Position numbers and translations under genes: made by a program. The notes under the pieces were generated by a model. That model ran no database searches and was not told where the DNA came from. It saw only the letters and a program-made list of their open reading frames with translations. 64,000 bases of DNA from positions 1 through 64,000 of the forward strand of contig DASRJE010000140.1 of assembly GCA_035649635.1 (NCBI GenBank). The letters are read 5' to 3'. Position 1 is the stretch's first letter. Each line of letters starts with the position of its first letter. Of this stretch, positions 36,712 through 45,263 are shown one piece after another. The stretch comes from Gp6-AA40 sp035649635. GTDB taxonomy: Bacteria > Acidobacteriota > Vicinamibacteria > Vicinamibacterales > UBA2999.

Positions 36712-37796
36712 ACGCCCGCAGTGGCGCGGCCAGTGCTGGTGCTCGTCGCCGGCCTGACCGCCTCGAGTGTCAACGTCTCGTCCGCTCGAACATCCCGAGC
36801 CAGCGCCTGACCAAGCAGTTGATCGAGATAGTACGGAGCCAGACCATCACCCGGGCTCTTGATCGCCAGGTCGGCGGCCGTGAGGACGTGACCTTCCGGC
36901 AGATCGCGCGCAGCCACCAGCTTCTTCCCCATCTTCAACACCGGACCGGCTTCGCTGGCATAGACCTTCTTGCGCCCGTCGCCAAGCGCCATGCGGGTAC
37001 GCTGCAGGTCACGAATCATCTTCTTCATGCCGACCGGCTCGAGCGAGAAGCGGTGATCGGTTCCTCTCATCGCTCGATTGAGCGTGAAATGCTTTTCGAT
37101 GACGCGCGCACCGAGCATGTACGCGGCCAGCGGCATGGCGATGCCATTGTCATGACCGGAGTAGCCGATTACGACGTCGGGGAACTTCTCGCGGTACGTC
37201 GCGATGACGCGGAGATCGAGCTCGGCAAACTCTGCCGGGTAGCCACACGTGCATTGCAGCAGGCACAAGCGCGGATTGAGGGGCATGATGGTGTCGTACG
37301 CCCGTTGAACGTCTTCGAGCGTGCCACCACCGGTGCTGACGATCATCGGCTTGCCCAGTTTGGCGACGTGCTTGAGCAGCGGAGTGTTGCGCAAATCGCC
37401 CGACGCGATCTTGTACGCCCGGCTCCCGATCTCGGCGAGGAAATCAGCGCTCTTTATGTCGAACGCCGTCGAGAAAAACGCGATGCCGAGCCGATCGGCC
37501 TCGGCCTGCAGCTCCTCGTACTCCGTCGTGCCGAACTCGAGCGCCTCGCGATGTTCGCCGTAGGTCGCGCCGAAGCTGTTCTCGTTTTCGTACGGCTTGT
37601 CGAACATCTCGCGCGTGTAGAGCGAGCGGTTGTCGCGTTTCTGCAGCTTGGCCGCAGCGACGCCGCACTCGGCTGCCGCGTGGAATAGCTCTTTGGCCGT
37701 CTTCAGGCTGCCCTGGTGGTTGTGCCCGATCTCGGCAATGACATACGCGTCGCTGTCGTCGCTGATCACTCGATTGGCGATGATGAGCTGCCTCAT
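36708..37796 (-). CDS. neuB: NeuB-family nonulosonic acid synthase
   Basis: A 362-residue PEP-condensing synthase: AEIGHNHQGSLKTAKELF, KLQKRDNRSLYT, YKIASGDLRNTPLL, GYSGHDNGIAMPLAAYMLGA, VIEKHFTLNRAMRGTDHRFS, then a C-terminal antifreeze-like SAF domain (from about residue 290). It joins PEP to a six-carbon sugar to give a nine-carbon 2-keto acid. The usual CTSxYPTP is CTCGYPAEF here, so the acceptor may differ from ManNAc. The ATG at 37796 has GGGAG 5 bases upstream; an earlier in-frame ATG at 37817 is possible. Confidence 0.92.
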   Translation of the reverse strand: MRQLIIANRVISDDSDAYVIAEIGHNHQGSLKTAKELFHAAAECGVAAAKLQKRDNRSLYTREMFDKPYENENSFGATYGEHREALEFGTTEYEELQAEADRLGIAFFSTAFDIKSADFLAEIGSRAYKIASGDLRNTPLLKHVAKLGKPMIVSTGGGTLEDVQRAYDTIMPLNPRLCLLQCTCGYPAEFAELDLRVIATYREKFPDVVIGYSGHDNGIAMPLAAYMLGARVIEKHFTLNRAMRGTDHRFSLEPVGMKKMIRDLQRTRMALGDGRKKVYASEAGPVLKMGKKLVAARDLPEGHVLTAADLAIKSPGDGLAPYYLDQLLGQALARDVRADETLTLEAVRPATSTSTGRATAGV

Positions 37797-37810
37797 TTCA
37801 ACTCCCATTA

Positions 37811-37867
37811 AAGACACCGGGTGTGATTTCCATCACATCCCAAGTGGAAATCACACCCGGTGTCTTT
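37811..37867. repeat. GACACCGGGTGTGATTTCC inverted repeat, copy 2
   Basis: A perfect inverted repeat with 22-base arms (37811-37832 and 37845-37866) and a 12-base loop. The arms contain GACACCGGGTGTGATTTCC and its complement. It fills the gap before neuB and also encodes the last residues (ERHRV) and the TGA stop of the upstream gene. Confidence 0.9.
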
Positions 37868-38957
37868 CATAAACCAATACGCGTCCCTTGCCCATCCAGT
37901 CGATGCGATCCTCGAGATCTTTCCGCTGCTTGAATCCTTCGAGCACGAAGAACAGACGAAGCAGATCCTTGTTCAACATCGTGATGTGCGACGGGTCGAG
38001 CTCGTCCTTCGTGCTGACATCGAGCAGCGTATGCGGGTTCTGGTGAAACCGCGTTGTTGCATACGCAAACCGTGACGACATGCGGCAGATGTTGCGCACC
38101 GCCTCTCTCACCTCGAGCACCGTCATGTGCTCGAATACTTCCCGGCAGAGCACCAGATCGTAGGCCCCTGACGGAATATCGGCCGTGTCGGCCCCGCCCA
38201 CCATGATGCGGTCGCGCACTTCCAGCGGGGCCATGTCGCGCATGCCGGGCGCCGGGTCCACGCCGTCGGCCGTGACACCAACCTCGTGCAACAGGTACAT
38301 CAGGATACCGGGCCCGCAGCCGACGTCGAGGACGCGCGTCGGGTTGAAAACCTCTTTGATGACAAGCGGGTGGCGGCCTTCGATTTCGCGGCGTTTCTCG
38401 ATGGTGTAGACGTTCCCTGCCTGCCGCCATTCGGCCGTCCAGTATTCCTGATCGTAGTGCGTGGCCTCCACACGCTGCTGCGAGAACACCAGGTTCTCGA
38501 ACGCCGTGAGATCGGCCTTACCATTGCGACCGGTCTGGAACGTCTTGAGCAACTGCGTCGAAGAGTCGCGCACCGTATCGAGATAGACGATCTGGATGCC
38601 TTCCTTCTCGCAGATGCGGACCTGCTCCGGCGGAAGGCGCCCTTCCCAGTCCTTGCCCTTGATGTAATGAGTGGGCTGCAGTTCGCGCAGCACGGTCTCG
38701 GTGTCGACCGGGCTCACATGGGTGTAGTCAATCGATTTGAGCGCATCGAGCACCTCGGCGCGCTGCGGCGCGGCCAGCAGCGGCGGGTGCTTCACCGCGG
38801 TGTAGGAGTCGGGGGCGATATTGCACAGCAGCGTCCCGCCCACCTCTTTTGCGCGGTTGAAATACTCGATGTGCCCGTGATGCAAGGGGTCGAAGGCGCC
38901 GTCGACCATGGCGACCTTCTTCCGAAACTGCTTCAGATCTTTGTATCCAATGATCAT
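37851..38957 (-). CDS. Fusion of RfaE/TagD-like cytidylyltransferase and SAM methyltransferase
   Basis: A 368-residue two-domain protein. Residues 1 to about 140 are a nucleotidyltransferase: AMVDGAFDPLHHGHIEYFNRA contains the HxGH site, and HYIKGKDWEGRLP is as in the RfaE C-terminal domain. Residues about 165-368 are a class I methyltransferase: RVLDVGCGPGILMYLLHEVG and DLVLCREVFEHMTV. The first domain would make an ADP- or CDP-activated compound, the second would methylate a sugar. The terminal ERHRV and stop codon come from the palindromic repeat at 37811-37867. Confidence 0.85.
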   Translation of the reverse strand: MIIGYKDLKQFRKKVAMVDGAFDPLHHGHIEYFNRAKEVGGTLLCNIAPDSYTAVKHPPLLAAPQRAEVLDALKSIDYTHVSPVDTETVLRELQPTHYIKGKDWEGRLPPEQVRICEKEGIQIVYLDTVRDSSTQLLKTFQTGRNGKADLTAFENLVFSQQRVEATHYDQEYWTAEWRQAGNVYTIEKRREIEGRHPLVIKEVFNPTRVLDVGCGPGILMYLLHEVGVTADGVDPAPGMRDMAPLEVRDRIMVGGADTADIPSGAYDLVLCREVFEHMTVLEVREAVRNICRMSSRFAYATTRFHQNPHTLLDVSTKDELDPSHITMLNKDLLRLFFVLEGFKQRKDLEDRIDWMGKGRVLVYERHRV

Positions 38958-38963
38958 GCGTCG

Positions 38964-39025
38964 TCAGGCGGGCCTGAAGACCCGCCTCTACCAGCTCCCA
39001 ATGCGGGTCCAAAAAACCCGCCTCT
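38964..39025. repeat. REP-like GGCGGGTCT/AGACCCGCC repeat, copy 3
   Basis: Two tandem hairpins: AGGCGGGCCTGAAGACCCGCCT then GCGGGTCCAAAAAACCCGC, each followed by CTCTAC(C/G)AG. Sits in the gap between the cytidylyltransferase-methyltransferase and GT2-B fusion genes. Confidence 0.75.
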
Positions 39026-39041
39026 ACGAGGCCAGGAGAGT

Positions 39042-41240
39042 TTATCGCGGCCCGGCCGAGGCCGCTTTGACGGCCCTCAATCCGGCGTTGGGTACCGCCG
39101 CGCCAAACAACGTCCGCAACAGATCGACGTCCTTTGCGTCCAGGGCGGCGAGCGGGGCGTTCATCGCGCGCCCCAGACGCCACCCGACATCGAGATGCGC
39201 GGACATGAGGTCGGTCTCCTGCGAGTAGAACCCCACTGATGGAACCCCGTAGAACGGCGCCACGTACGCCAGTCCTCCATACGTCCCGACGAAGGCTCGG
39301 GCATTCGCGATGATTCGCGTTTGAAGTTCAAGGTTCTGCTGCGGCGTCATCAGGTGGTCGACCCGGTACACACCCTTGCCGCCCGACACGTCGAGGTCCT
39401 CGTGGTCATCGAGGTTCAATCCCGTGTTCAAGAGCACCACCGGTAATTCGCGACTGATGGTCCGCACGGTGTCGGACGCAAAGCGGCGGTTCCCCGGCGT
39501 GTCAGGAAACGACGGGCGGAAATAGAACCGCACGGCCACGTATTCCTTCGGCAAATCTTTGAGCACCTCGGCATCGCCTTCAATCGTCAGGCGGCGGTAG
39601 TCGGTATGCTCGGTCAGCAGGCGAACGCTGGCCTTCTCATACCAATAGAAGCGAAGAAGCTTGTACATCAGCGATGGATGCAGCACGGCGGCCTCGGCGA
39701 GGCCAAGCTTTTTCCGGGCGCGACTGAGAATCTCCCGCTCCATTGCGGTGACGTCGAATTGCTTCTGGTGCCCGCGCGCGGACCAGCGCTCCTCGTTGCC
39801 GGTTCGATATTCCTCAACGGTGAAAAGATCGAAGACGTCGACGTATTCCGCGCCGAGATGTTGATACCAGGGGCGGGCTCCACCGCGGGAGACGACAATC
39901 AAACGGCGCGATTCGAGTCCTGCCGCCTTGATCGCCCAATTGAGAAAGGGCGCCCAGTAGAGCACTTCGAAACCGACTTCCGAAATCCACGGCCCCACGA
40001 GAATCGGCCCCGACGTCTTGCGCAGGCGTTCGAGCTCCCTGGTCAGCGACGCGACAACGGGCGCCGCCGGCACTTGATCGAGCTCCTGCCTGAGCAGCGA
40101 CGGTACAACCCGCGTACGCACAAGCGGCATGGCGCGCAGCATTTCGAGTGCCCTAAGGCCCGGACGACGCACGGCCTCGACGGCCACGTGCTTGACTCGC
40201 TTCTTCACACGGGACGCCGCTCGCTTACGTGCCTTGGCTCCGACGTACGGCTTGAGGTGATTGCCAGTCCAATCGACAACTCCCTGCCGATGAATCTCGC
40301 GGCCCATCAGCCTGAGTCGGCGTTCGTACGGCCTGAGGCGCTCGGCGCGCTCGAGCAGGTCGATCCGAAGCGCGCGCAGCTGCTGCCAGAGATGAAACAG
40401 TCCGCTGAAAACCAGGTACTTCAGCCCGAGGGCCATGCCGGCAGAGCGGGTAACCGCTGGCAGCCCTTGCTGGTTCACGCCAAACGTCCAGAACAGGCTG
40501 ACGCCATGACTGATCCACCACGGCGCATACATGTAGAGCGGCCGACCACGCGGAAAGAAACTCTTGCGCTGACGTCCCAGGCTGAAAATGCGGCCGTACC
40601 ACCGGCGGAACCACAGGATCTCAGGTACCTGCTTGAACTGGCCGTACACCGCCAGCTCTGTCATCAAGAGTCGGTCCGGCACGAGCACGCGGCGATACAC
40701 ACCGGCGCGGGCCAGCAGTGGCACGCGGTAGAGCCCGTAGACCATGTTGCCCGCGGACATGTTCCGGATGCTGAGACTCAGTCGCTTCCATGTGTCAGTC
40801 ACACCGATCGTGTCGAATGCCCACGGCTTGCGCGCGAGCACCTCGCCGGACGGACCGATCCGTCGATTCAACGGATACGTCAGCACCACGTTCGGGTCCT
40901 GATCGAGTGTGTCGACCAGCGTCTGCAGCCAGCGTGGATGCCAGAGGTCGTGATCGCTCGCCCACGCGAAGTACTCGGCGTCCGGGTACATCTTCCGCGC
41001 GATCTCGAACGCGCGGCACGCGTTGTCGACGAGCCCAAGTCGCGTGTCGTTGACGACATACGTGACGCGGGGATCGGCAGCCGCATACTCGCGAGCGATC
41101 GCCGGAGTCTCATCGGTCGAACAGTCGTCGACCAGGACCAGCGCGAAATCCGAGTAGGTCTGGCCAAGAATCGACTCGATCGCTTCGTGGAAGTCCTTCG
41201 CGTGGTTGAAGAGCGGAGACCCGATGATCACCCGGGGCAT
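39042..41240 (-). CDS. GT2 glycosyltransferase fused to a family B domain
   Basis: A 732-residue fusion. Residues 1 to about 260 are a GT2 domain: VIIGSPLFNHAKDFHEAIES, LVDDCSTDETPAIA, FAWASDHDLWHPRWLQ. Residues about 400-732 are family B: ILVGPWISEVGFEVLYWAPF, VSRGGARPWYQHL, LHPSLMYKLLRFYWYE, VAVRFYFRPSFPDTPGNRRF, VVLLNTG, and FVGTYGGLAYVAPFYGVPSVG. A basic linker (RVKKRVKHVAVEAVRRPGL) joins them. The same pair occurs, split by a frameshift, at 56109-58255. A bifunctional transferase is likely; family B chemistry is unknown. Confidence 0.8.
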   Translation of the reverse strand: MPRVIIGSPLFNHAKDFHEAIESILGQTYSDFALVLVDDCSTDETPAIAREYAAADPRVTYVVNDTRLGLVDNACRAFEIARKMYPDAEYFAWASDHDLWHPRWLQTLVDTLDQDPNVVLTYPLNRRIGPSGEVLARKPWAFDTIGVTDTWKRLSLSIRNMSAGNMVYGLYRVPLLARAGVYRRVLVPDRLLMTELAVYGQFKQVPEILWFRRWYGRIFSLGRQRKSFFPRGRPLYMYAPWWISHGVSLFWTFGVNQQGLPAVTRSAGMALGLKYLVFSGLFHLWQQLRALRIDLLERAERLRPYERRLRLMGREIHRQGVVDWTGNHLKPYVGAKARKRAASRVKKRVKHVAVEAVRRPGLRALEMLRAMPLVRTRVVPSLLRQELDQVPAAPVVASLTRELERLRKTSGPILVGPWISEVGFEVLYWAPFLNWAIKAAGLESRRLIVVSRGGARPWYQHLGAEYVDVFDLFTVEEYRTGNEERWSARGHQKQFDVTAMEREILSRARKKLGLAEAAVLHPSLMYKLLRFYWYEKASVRLLTEHTDYRRLTIEGDAEVLKDLPKEYVAVRFYFRPSFPDTPGNRRFASDTVRTISRELPVVLLNTGLNLDDHEDLDVSGGKGVYRVDHLMTPQQNLELQTRIIANARAFVGTYGGLAYVAPFYGVPSVGFYSQETDLMSAHLDVGWRLGRAMNAPLAALDAKDVDLLRTLFGAAVPNAGLRAVKAASAGPR

Positions 41241-41261
41241 GACTCGACTTGTACTCAGTAA

Positions 41262-42500
41262 TCAGGAGGCAGGGATCGTTCCCGTGCTCCCGGGAAAGAC
41301 GAAAAAGAGAAGCCCACTTGCCGCGTGGAGACCGAACGCCACAGCACAGGGCATCGTCCGCGAGGGCGCCTCACGATGGCGCAACACAAACAATGCCGAG
41401 GCAATGAAGAGGACGTAGTTCGAGATCTGACCGGTCCAGGCGAAATTGCCGGCCAGCGGATCACGCGTCTCGGCCAGCAGGTACGTGTAGATCGAGGCGA
41501 ACGCGAATTGGATCCACGCCAATTGCATCGACGGATCATCGAAGACCTTCCGGCCGTATTCGAACAGCACTGCGAGCGGCAGCAGGATCGACATCAAAAA
41601 CTTCGGGGCGAGATTGGTCGCGTAATGTGCCATCACCAGGAATGGTGCCACGATGATCGAGCTTCGCGCGTAAGTCGCGAAGTACGAGAGATACTGCCAC
41701 GCAAGCACCGCCACCGCAGGCAGGAGGATGGCGCCGCACAGATACGATACGTGCACACGTCGCCCCCCTGCCCGGTACCACGCAGCGAGCACGACGGTCG
41801 CCGGCACGAGACAAATCGTCAGGCTCGGCTTCGCCAGCGCGGAGAGCGTCACTGCCGCGCTCACCATCAGCCCATCCCGCAGGTTCCCGCCGTCGGCAAA
41901 CGCCTTCGCGGTCAAACCAAAGGCCACGATCGCCAGCGGTTTAAGGAGGGCATGCGTAGGGCTGGTGTACGGATCCATGTTGAGGTAGCCGTAGTACAGC
42001 GCCCACTCGCGCCACGTGAGGACTGTGACCGGCGCGGCCGTGACGAACAGAAGCGTGAGAAAGACTATGGCGAGCAAATGGCTTTTCTTCGTAAGCGGAA
42101 GAACCCTCGTGAGCACGACGGCGAGAAGCGCTCCCTGAAGCGCATAAGACGCCAGCACGACGATCCACGCCGCATCCATCCAGGACAGTCTCGGCGCGAC
42201 GGCATGCACGGCGACGACCAGGACGTGCCAGAGGAAATGCGGGAACGGGATTCCATTGGTGGCGATTTCCTCGGCCAGCTTCACGTGAGTGCCGATATCG
42301 GTCGTGGAGGACGGAAGGCTGAAATACCGCGCCACTGGTGACCAGGGGACGGCCATCAGCGTCGCGACCGCGACACACGACACGCTGATCGTGACTGCAC
42401 CGAGCCTGTTTGGCGTCGCGAGAGGCTGAATCGTCTCGGCGTGATCCGTTGTTTCCGGCTCAGTCAGGACTTGCGTCACGACACTTTGACTCGCCGCCAA
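41262..42500 (-). CDS. Multi-membrane protein, possible GT-C or polysaccharide-assembly enzyme
   Basis: A 412-residue protein with about 10 membrane segments after a 30-residue polar N-terminus. The first extracytoplasmic loop has STTDIGTHVKLAEEIATNGIPFPHFLWH, with an acidic residue and histidines where GT-C enzymes keep catalytic residues; a later loop has NMDPYTSPTHALLKPL. No family is recognised with certainty. It overlaps the upstream sugar methyltransferase gene by 25 bases. Confidence 0.6.
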   Translation of the reverse strand: MAASQSVVTQVLTEPETTDHAETIQPLATPNRLGAVTISVSCVAVATLMAVPWSPVARYFSLPSSTTDIGTHVKLAEEIATNGIPFPHFLWHVLVVAVHAVAPRLSWMDAAWIVVLASYALQGALLAVVLTRVLPLTKKSHLLAIVFLTLLFVTAAPVTVLTWREWALYYGYLNMDPYTSPTHALLKPLAIVAFGLTAKAFADGGNLRDGLMVSAAVTLSALAKPSLTICLVPATVVLAAWYRAGGRRVHVSYLCGAILLPAVAVLAWQYLSYFATYARSSIIVAPFLVMAHYATNLAPKFLMSILLPLAVLFEYGRKVFDDPSMQLAWIQFAFASIYTYLLAETRDPLAGNFAWTGQISNYVLFIASALFVLRHREAPSRTMPCAVAFGLHAASGLLFFVFPGSTGTIPAS

Positions 42501-43522
42501 CCAATGAGGTGCTTGTAATCGATCGCCGAAGGCGTGTCGCCCATCATCTTCTGATACGGAACCGGCAGCACCGACACTTCACGCGGCCAGTAATGTCTCG
42601 AGATGAGCTCGCTCACGCTGCTGATCTCGAGGTTGTAGGCCGACTTGTCGCGGTTCAGGCTGTACAAGAACGGGCATCTGAGATCGAAGGCGCGCTCGAC
42701 GTACGCGCCCACCTGCGCGTCCGTCATTTCCTGGAACGACACCATGTTGATCGCCAGGTCCAGGCGCTCCGGCTTCAGCTCGGCCAGCGAGGTGTTCGGC
42801 ATGAAAATGAAGTCGAGATCCTGCCACTTGTCGAGCAGCCGATCGGTTGGCTCTTCTCCCCAGAAGGCCACCCGCGCGCTCGGGAACGCGGTCATGAGAT
42901 ACGTGGCCGAAAAGAGAAACAGCTCGGGGAAGTCGCTGATGACATAGGTCACGTTCGGACACAACGACTTGAAGTGATAGGGAAATCCGCCCCACCCCGC
43001 GCCGATCTCCCACACCAGCCGCCGGTCAGTATTGCCGCGAAATTCCTGCAGCACTGCCCCTTTCTCGAGGGCAATCAGGACTTCGAAGAACTTCAACGTG
43101 TCGATGTTGAAGAGTCGCCCCTCGATATCGAATCCAAATCCGCCCAGGTCGGGCCACTCCGGCACGAGCAACTCGGATGGACCAACCTCGATCAACGCCT
43201 TCAGCTTCTCTTCGAACTTTGCCTTCGCGCGCGTCTTCTGCGAACGGTAGTCGTAGGCGCGCAGGCCGGTGATCCAATGCGTGTGCTGCCGGAGTTTCTC
43301 GATCACCAGCGGCGAGGCGTCGAGCATGTATTCGAAGGCCGCCAGCTCTTCTTTCCAGTAGGCGCTCGGACGGTACTCGGCTGCCCCTGCGACCTGCGCA
43401 CGCATCTCGAGCACGCGATCGCGCGCGTAGGTGTAGTTCCGGAACGCCGGCCCTACACGCAGGGCCTCGAGACGCTCCTCCAGCGTACGGGCGGTCGTGG
43501 AACTGATGACTCCGCCGTTCAT
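42476..43522 (-). CDS. Putative sugar O-methyltransferase
   Basis: A 348-residue methyltransferase of the putative-sugar-O-methyltransferase type found in polysaccharide loci. SAM motif I is LVWEIGAGWGGFPYHFKSL, followed by VISDFPELFLFSATYL, FMPNTSLAEL, LAINMVSFQEMTDAQV and the C-terminal DYKHLIGWRRVKV. The N-terminal third (about 1-130) is helical with YWKEELAAFEYMLD. The start ATG lies 2 bases from copy 4 of the three-hairpin element. Confidence 0.82.
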   Translation of the reverse strand: MNGGVISSTTARTLEERLEALRVGPAFRNYTYARDRVLEMRAQVAGAAEYRPSAYWKEELAAFEYMLDASPLVIEKLRQHTHWITGLRAYDYRSQKTRAKAKFEEKLKALIEVGPSELLVPEWPDLGGFGFDIEGRLFNIDTLKFFEVLIALEKGAVLQEFRGNTDRRLVWEIGAGWGGFPYHFKSLCPNVTYVISDFPELFLFSATYLMTAFPSARVAFWGEEPTDRLLDKWQDLDFIFMPNTSLAELKPERLDLAINMVSFQEMTDAQVGAYVERAFDLRCPFLYSLNRDKSAYNLEISSVSELISRHYWPREVSVLPVPYQKMMGDTPSAIDYKHLIGWRRVKVS

Positions 43523-43523
43523 C

Positions 43524-43679
43524 TCTAGCGAGGCTCCGCCCCGAACCAGCGAGCGTACGGGATGTGACTACGCCTCGCTAGATGGCAGCGTCTTCTGCCC
43601 GCGCTCCGCGCGGGCGCGCCGGCTTGATCGTGGAAGACTTGACTCATATACCACCAGGCCAGCCGATCACGCCGGCTAG
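43524..43679 (-). repeat. Three-hairpin intergenic element, copy 4 (inverted)
   Basis: Read on the minus strand it is a close relative of copy 2: stem 1 (43665-43676 with 43618-43629, one mismatch), hairpin 2 GCCCGCGCTCCGCGCGGGC (43597-43615), a linker AGAAGACGCTG, and stem 3 TCTAGCGAGGC (43524-43534) with GCCTCGCTAGA (43572-43582). CTAG at the far end supplies the TAG stop of the upstream A3 gene. It fills the whole gap between two minus-strand genes. Confidence 0.85.
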
Positions 43680-45262
43680 CCGACCTTGCGTCGCGGCACG
43701 TCGGATCCTTGATCGACGTCGCGCTGCGAAGGCTGAATGCGTCTGAGCCGCTTGCGAACCCGGTGTGTGCGCTTCTCAGCGATCCGCCACTGCTTGCGCA
43801 GCAGATTCCACAGGCGCTTCGGCTGGTACGCGATCACGCCGCTTATCCACAAGCACACGCAAAGCGGGTACAACCACAGTGGCATTCGCGCGCGGACCCG
43901 CGAGCGCGACGCCAGATGCTCGAGCGCGTCGACCAGAATCGGGGTCGTCGGAACGTCGATTCCGTGAGGCCGCACGAACGTGCGAACGAATCGCGCACAC
44001 GCGTCGCGTCCGATGCCCGGTGAGGCAAGCGTCTCAGCGAGCTGCGTTGCGTGCTCGGTCAGATTCGCTCCAATGCGCAGGAACCCGCCGTTCTCGGCGA
44101 GCAGGTATCTGAAATGCAGCGTCCCGCCCTGTGTGTCTTTGAATTCGTCGGCCAGCACTGAATGCACGGTCCGGCCCACGATCGCCGCTTCGATCATCGC
44201 CGTCGTGTTGATACCCACGACAACCTCACTGTGATACAGGGAGTCGAAGTAGTCCTGACGATCGGCTTCGTTGACCGGGTTCGCCCAACGTGGATATACG
44301 GCAACATTGGGAAGATCAGCCACATCCTCCTCACTCCAGTGGCCCGAATTAAAGGGATGCGGACGGATGAGGATGCTCACTCCAGACAGCGGCGGGTGCG
44401 CCCGCAGCGCCGAGACCCATCGCCGCACGAACTGCAATTCGGCGTTGGGCGCCGAGATCGACTTCGTCGATCCCACAAAGAGAATGATCGGCTGGTTCGC
44501 CGGCAGGCCCACCTTCTGACAGAACTCCGCGCGAGGCGTGGGTACGCGCTCGAACCAGCGATCGAACGGCTGGGCGCCAGTCACCACGATGGTGTCCGGG
44601 TTAGTGGAGTGATACGCCAGCGCCTCCGCCTTCTGCTGCTCGTTCCAAACCGACACGAGATCGGGCTCGACGCGAATGAGTCCCTTGGTCGTGAGGTGAT
44701 CCCAGCTGGCCACGCAGAGCGCCGCCGGAATGCCGAGCGCCTGCGCGCTCTTGATCACGTCCACCTGTGGGGATCGATCGGTGACGAGCGGAGTCACGAG
44801 CACTGCATCGGGTCGGCGGGAGCGAATGAGTTCCTCGACGACGCGGCTGCTGGGAATGGCTTGCTCACACGTCGCCATCACCCTGGTCAGTCGGTTCACG
44901 AACGCGACGCTCGACGTGGGCTGCCGCGCGAGAAACCCGAAGATCGGCGGCAAGGCAGCGCGCATGCGGTCGCGCAAATAGGGCGTGTCGGCGAAGTTCG
45001 GGTGCAGATATCGCGCGTAGTCCATCGTCCCGCGGATCGCGCCCGCCACCGCGGCCCAGAGCCCGCCGCGGCCCGGCATTCTGCCAAGAACCTCGACCGA
45101 GCCCGCCATGTCGGTCAGCGCTTCGGTACCTTCCGCCTGCTTCTCCGGGCTGTCGAAGACCAGGTCGACGTGGTGCCCTCGGGCGGCCAGCATTCGAATG
45201 ACGGAATCGAAGTACCGCAGGTACCCCGGGTAGTGCATCACGAAGAGGAAGCGGCGACTCAC
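43676..45262 (-). CDS. Family A surface-carbohydrate protein, copy A3
   Basis: A 528-residue paralogue: RRFLFVMHYPGYLRYFDSVIRML, RPDAVLVTPLVTDRS, SAQALGIPAALCVASWDHLTTKG, VSVWNEQQ, VVTGAQPFDRWFE, ILIRPHPFNSGHW, YHSEVVVGINTTAMIEAAIVG, GGTLHFRYLLAENGG. A hydrophobic segment near residue 465 (MPLWLYPLCVCLWISGVIAY) and a basic tail suggest membrane association, which A1 and A2 lack. It ends inside the three-hairpin element and lies one base from A4. Confidence 0.72.
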   Translation of the reverse strand: MSRRFLFVMHYPGYLRYFDSVIRMLAARGHHVDLVFDSPEKQAEGTEALTDMAGSVEVLGRMPGRGGLWAAVAGAIRGTMDYARYLHPNFADTPYLRDRMRAALPPIFGFLARQPTSSVAFVNRLTRVMATCEQAIPSSRVVEELIRSRRPDAVLVTPLVTDRSPQVDVIKSAQALGIPAALCVASWDHLTTKGLIRVEPDLVSVWNEQQKAEALAYHSTNPDTIVVTGAQPFDRWFERVPTPRAEFCQKVGLPANQPIILFVGSTKSISAPNAELQFVRRWVSALRAHPPLSGVSILIRPHPFNSGHWSEEDVADLPNVAVYPRWANPVNEADRQDYFDSLYHSEVVVGINTTAMIEAAIVGRTVHSVLADEFKDTQGGTLHFRYLLAENGGFLRIGANLTEHATQLAETLASPGIGRDACARFVRTFVRPHGIDVPTTPILVDALEHLASRSRVRARMPLWLYPLCVCLWISGVIAYQPKRLWNLLRKQWRIAEKRTHRVRKRLRRIQPSQRDVDQGSDVPRRKVG

Positions 45263-45263
45263 C

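Noticed and set aside
28403..43679. The three-hairpin elements as integron attC sites
   Set aside because: No GTTRRRY/RYYYAAC core sites, no integrase gene, and the genes between them form an ordinary operon.
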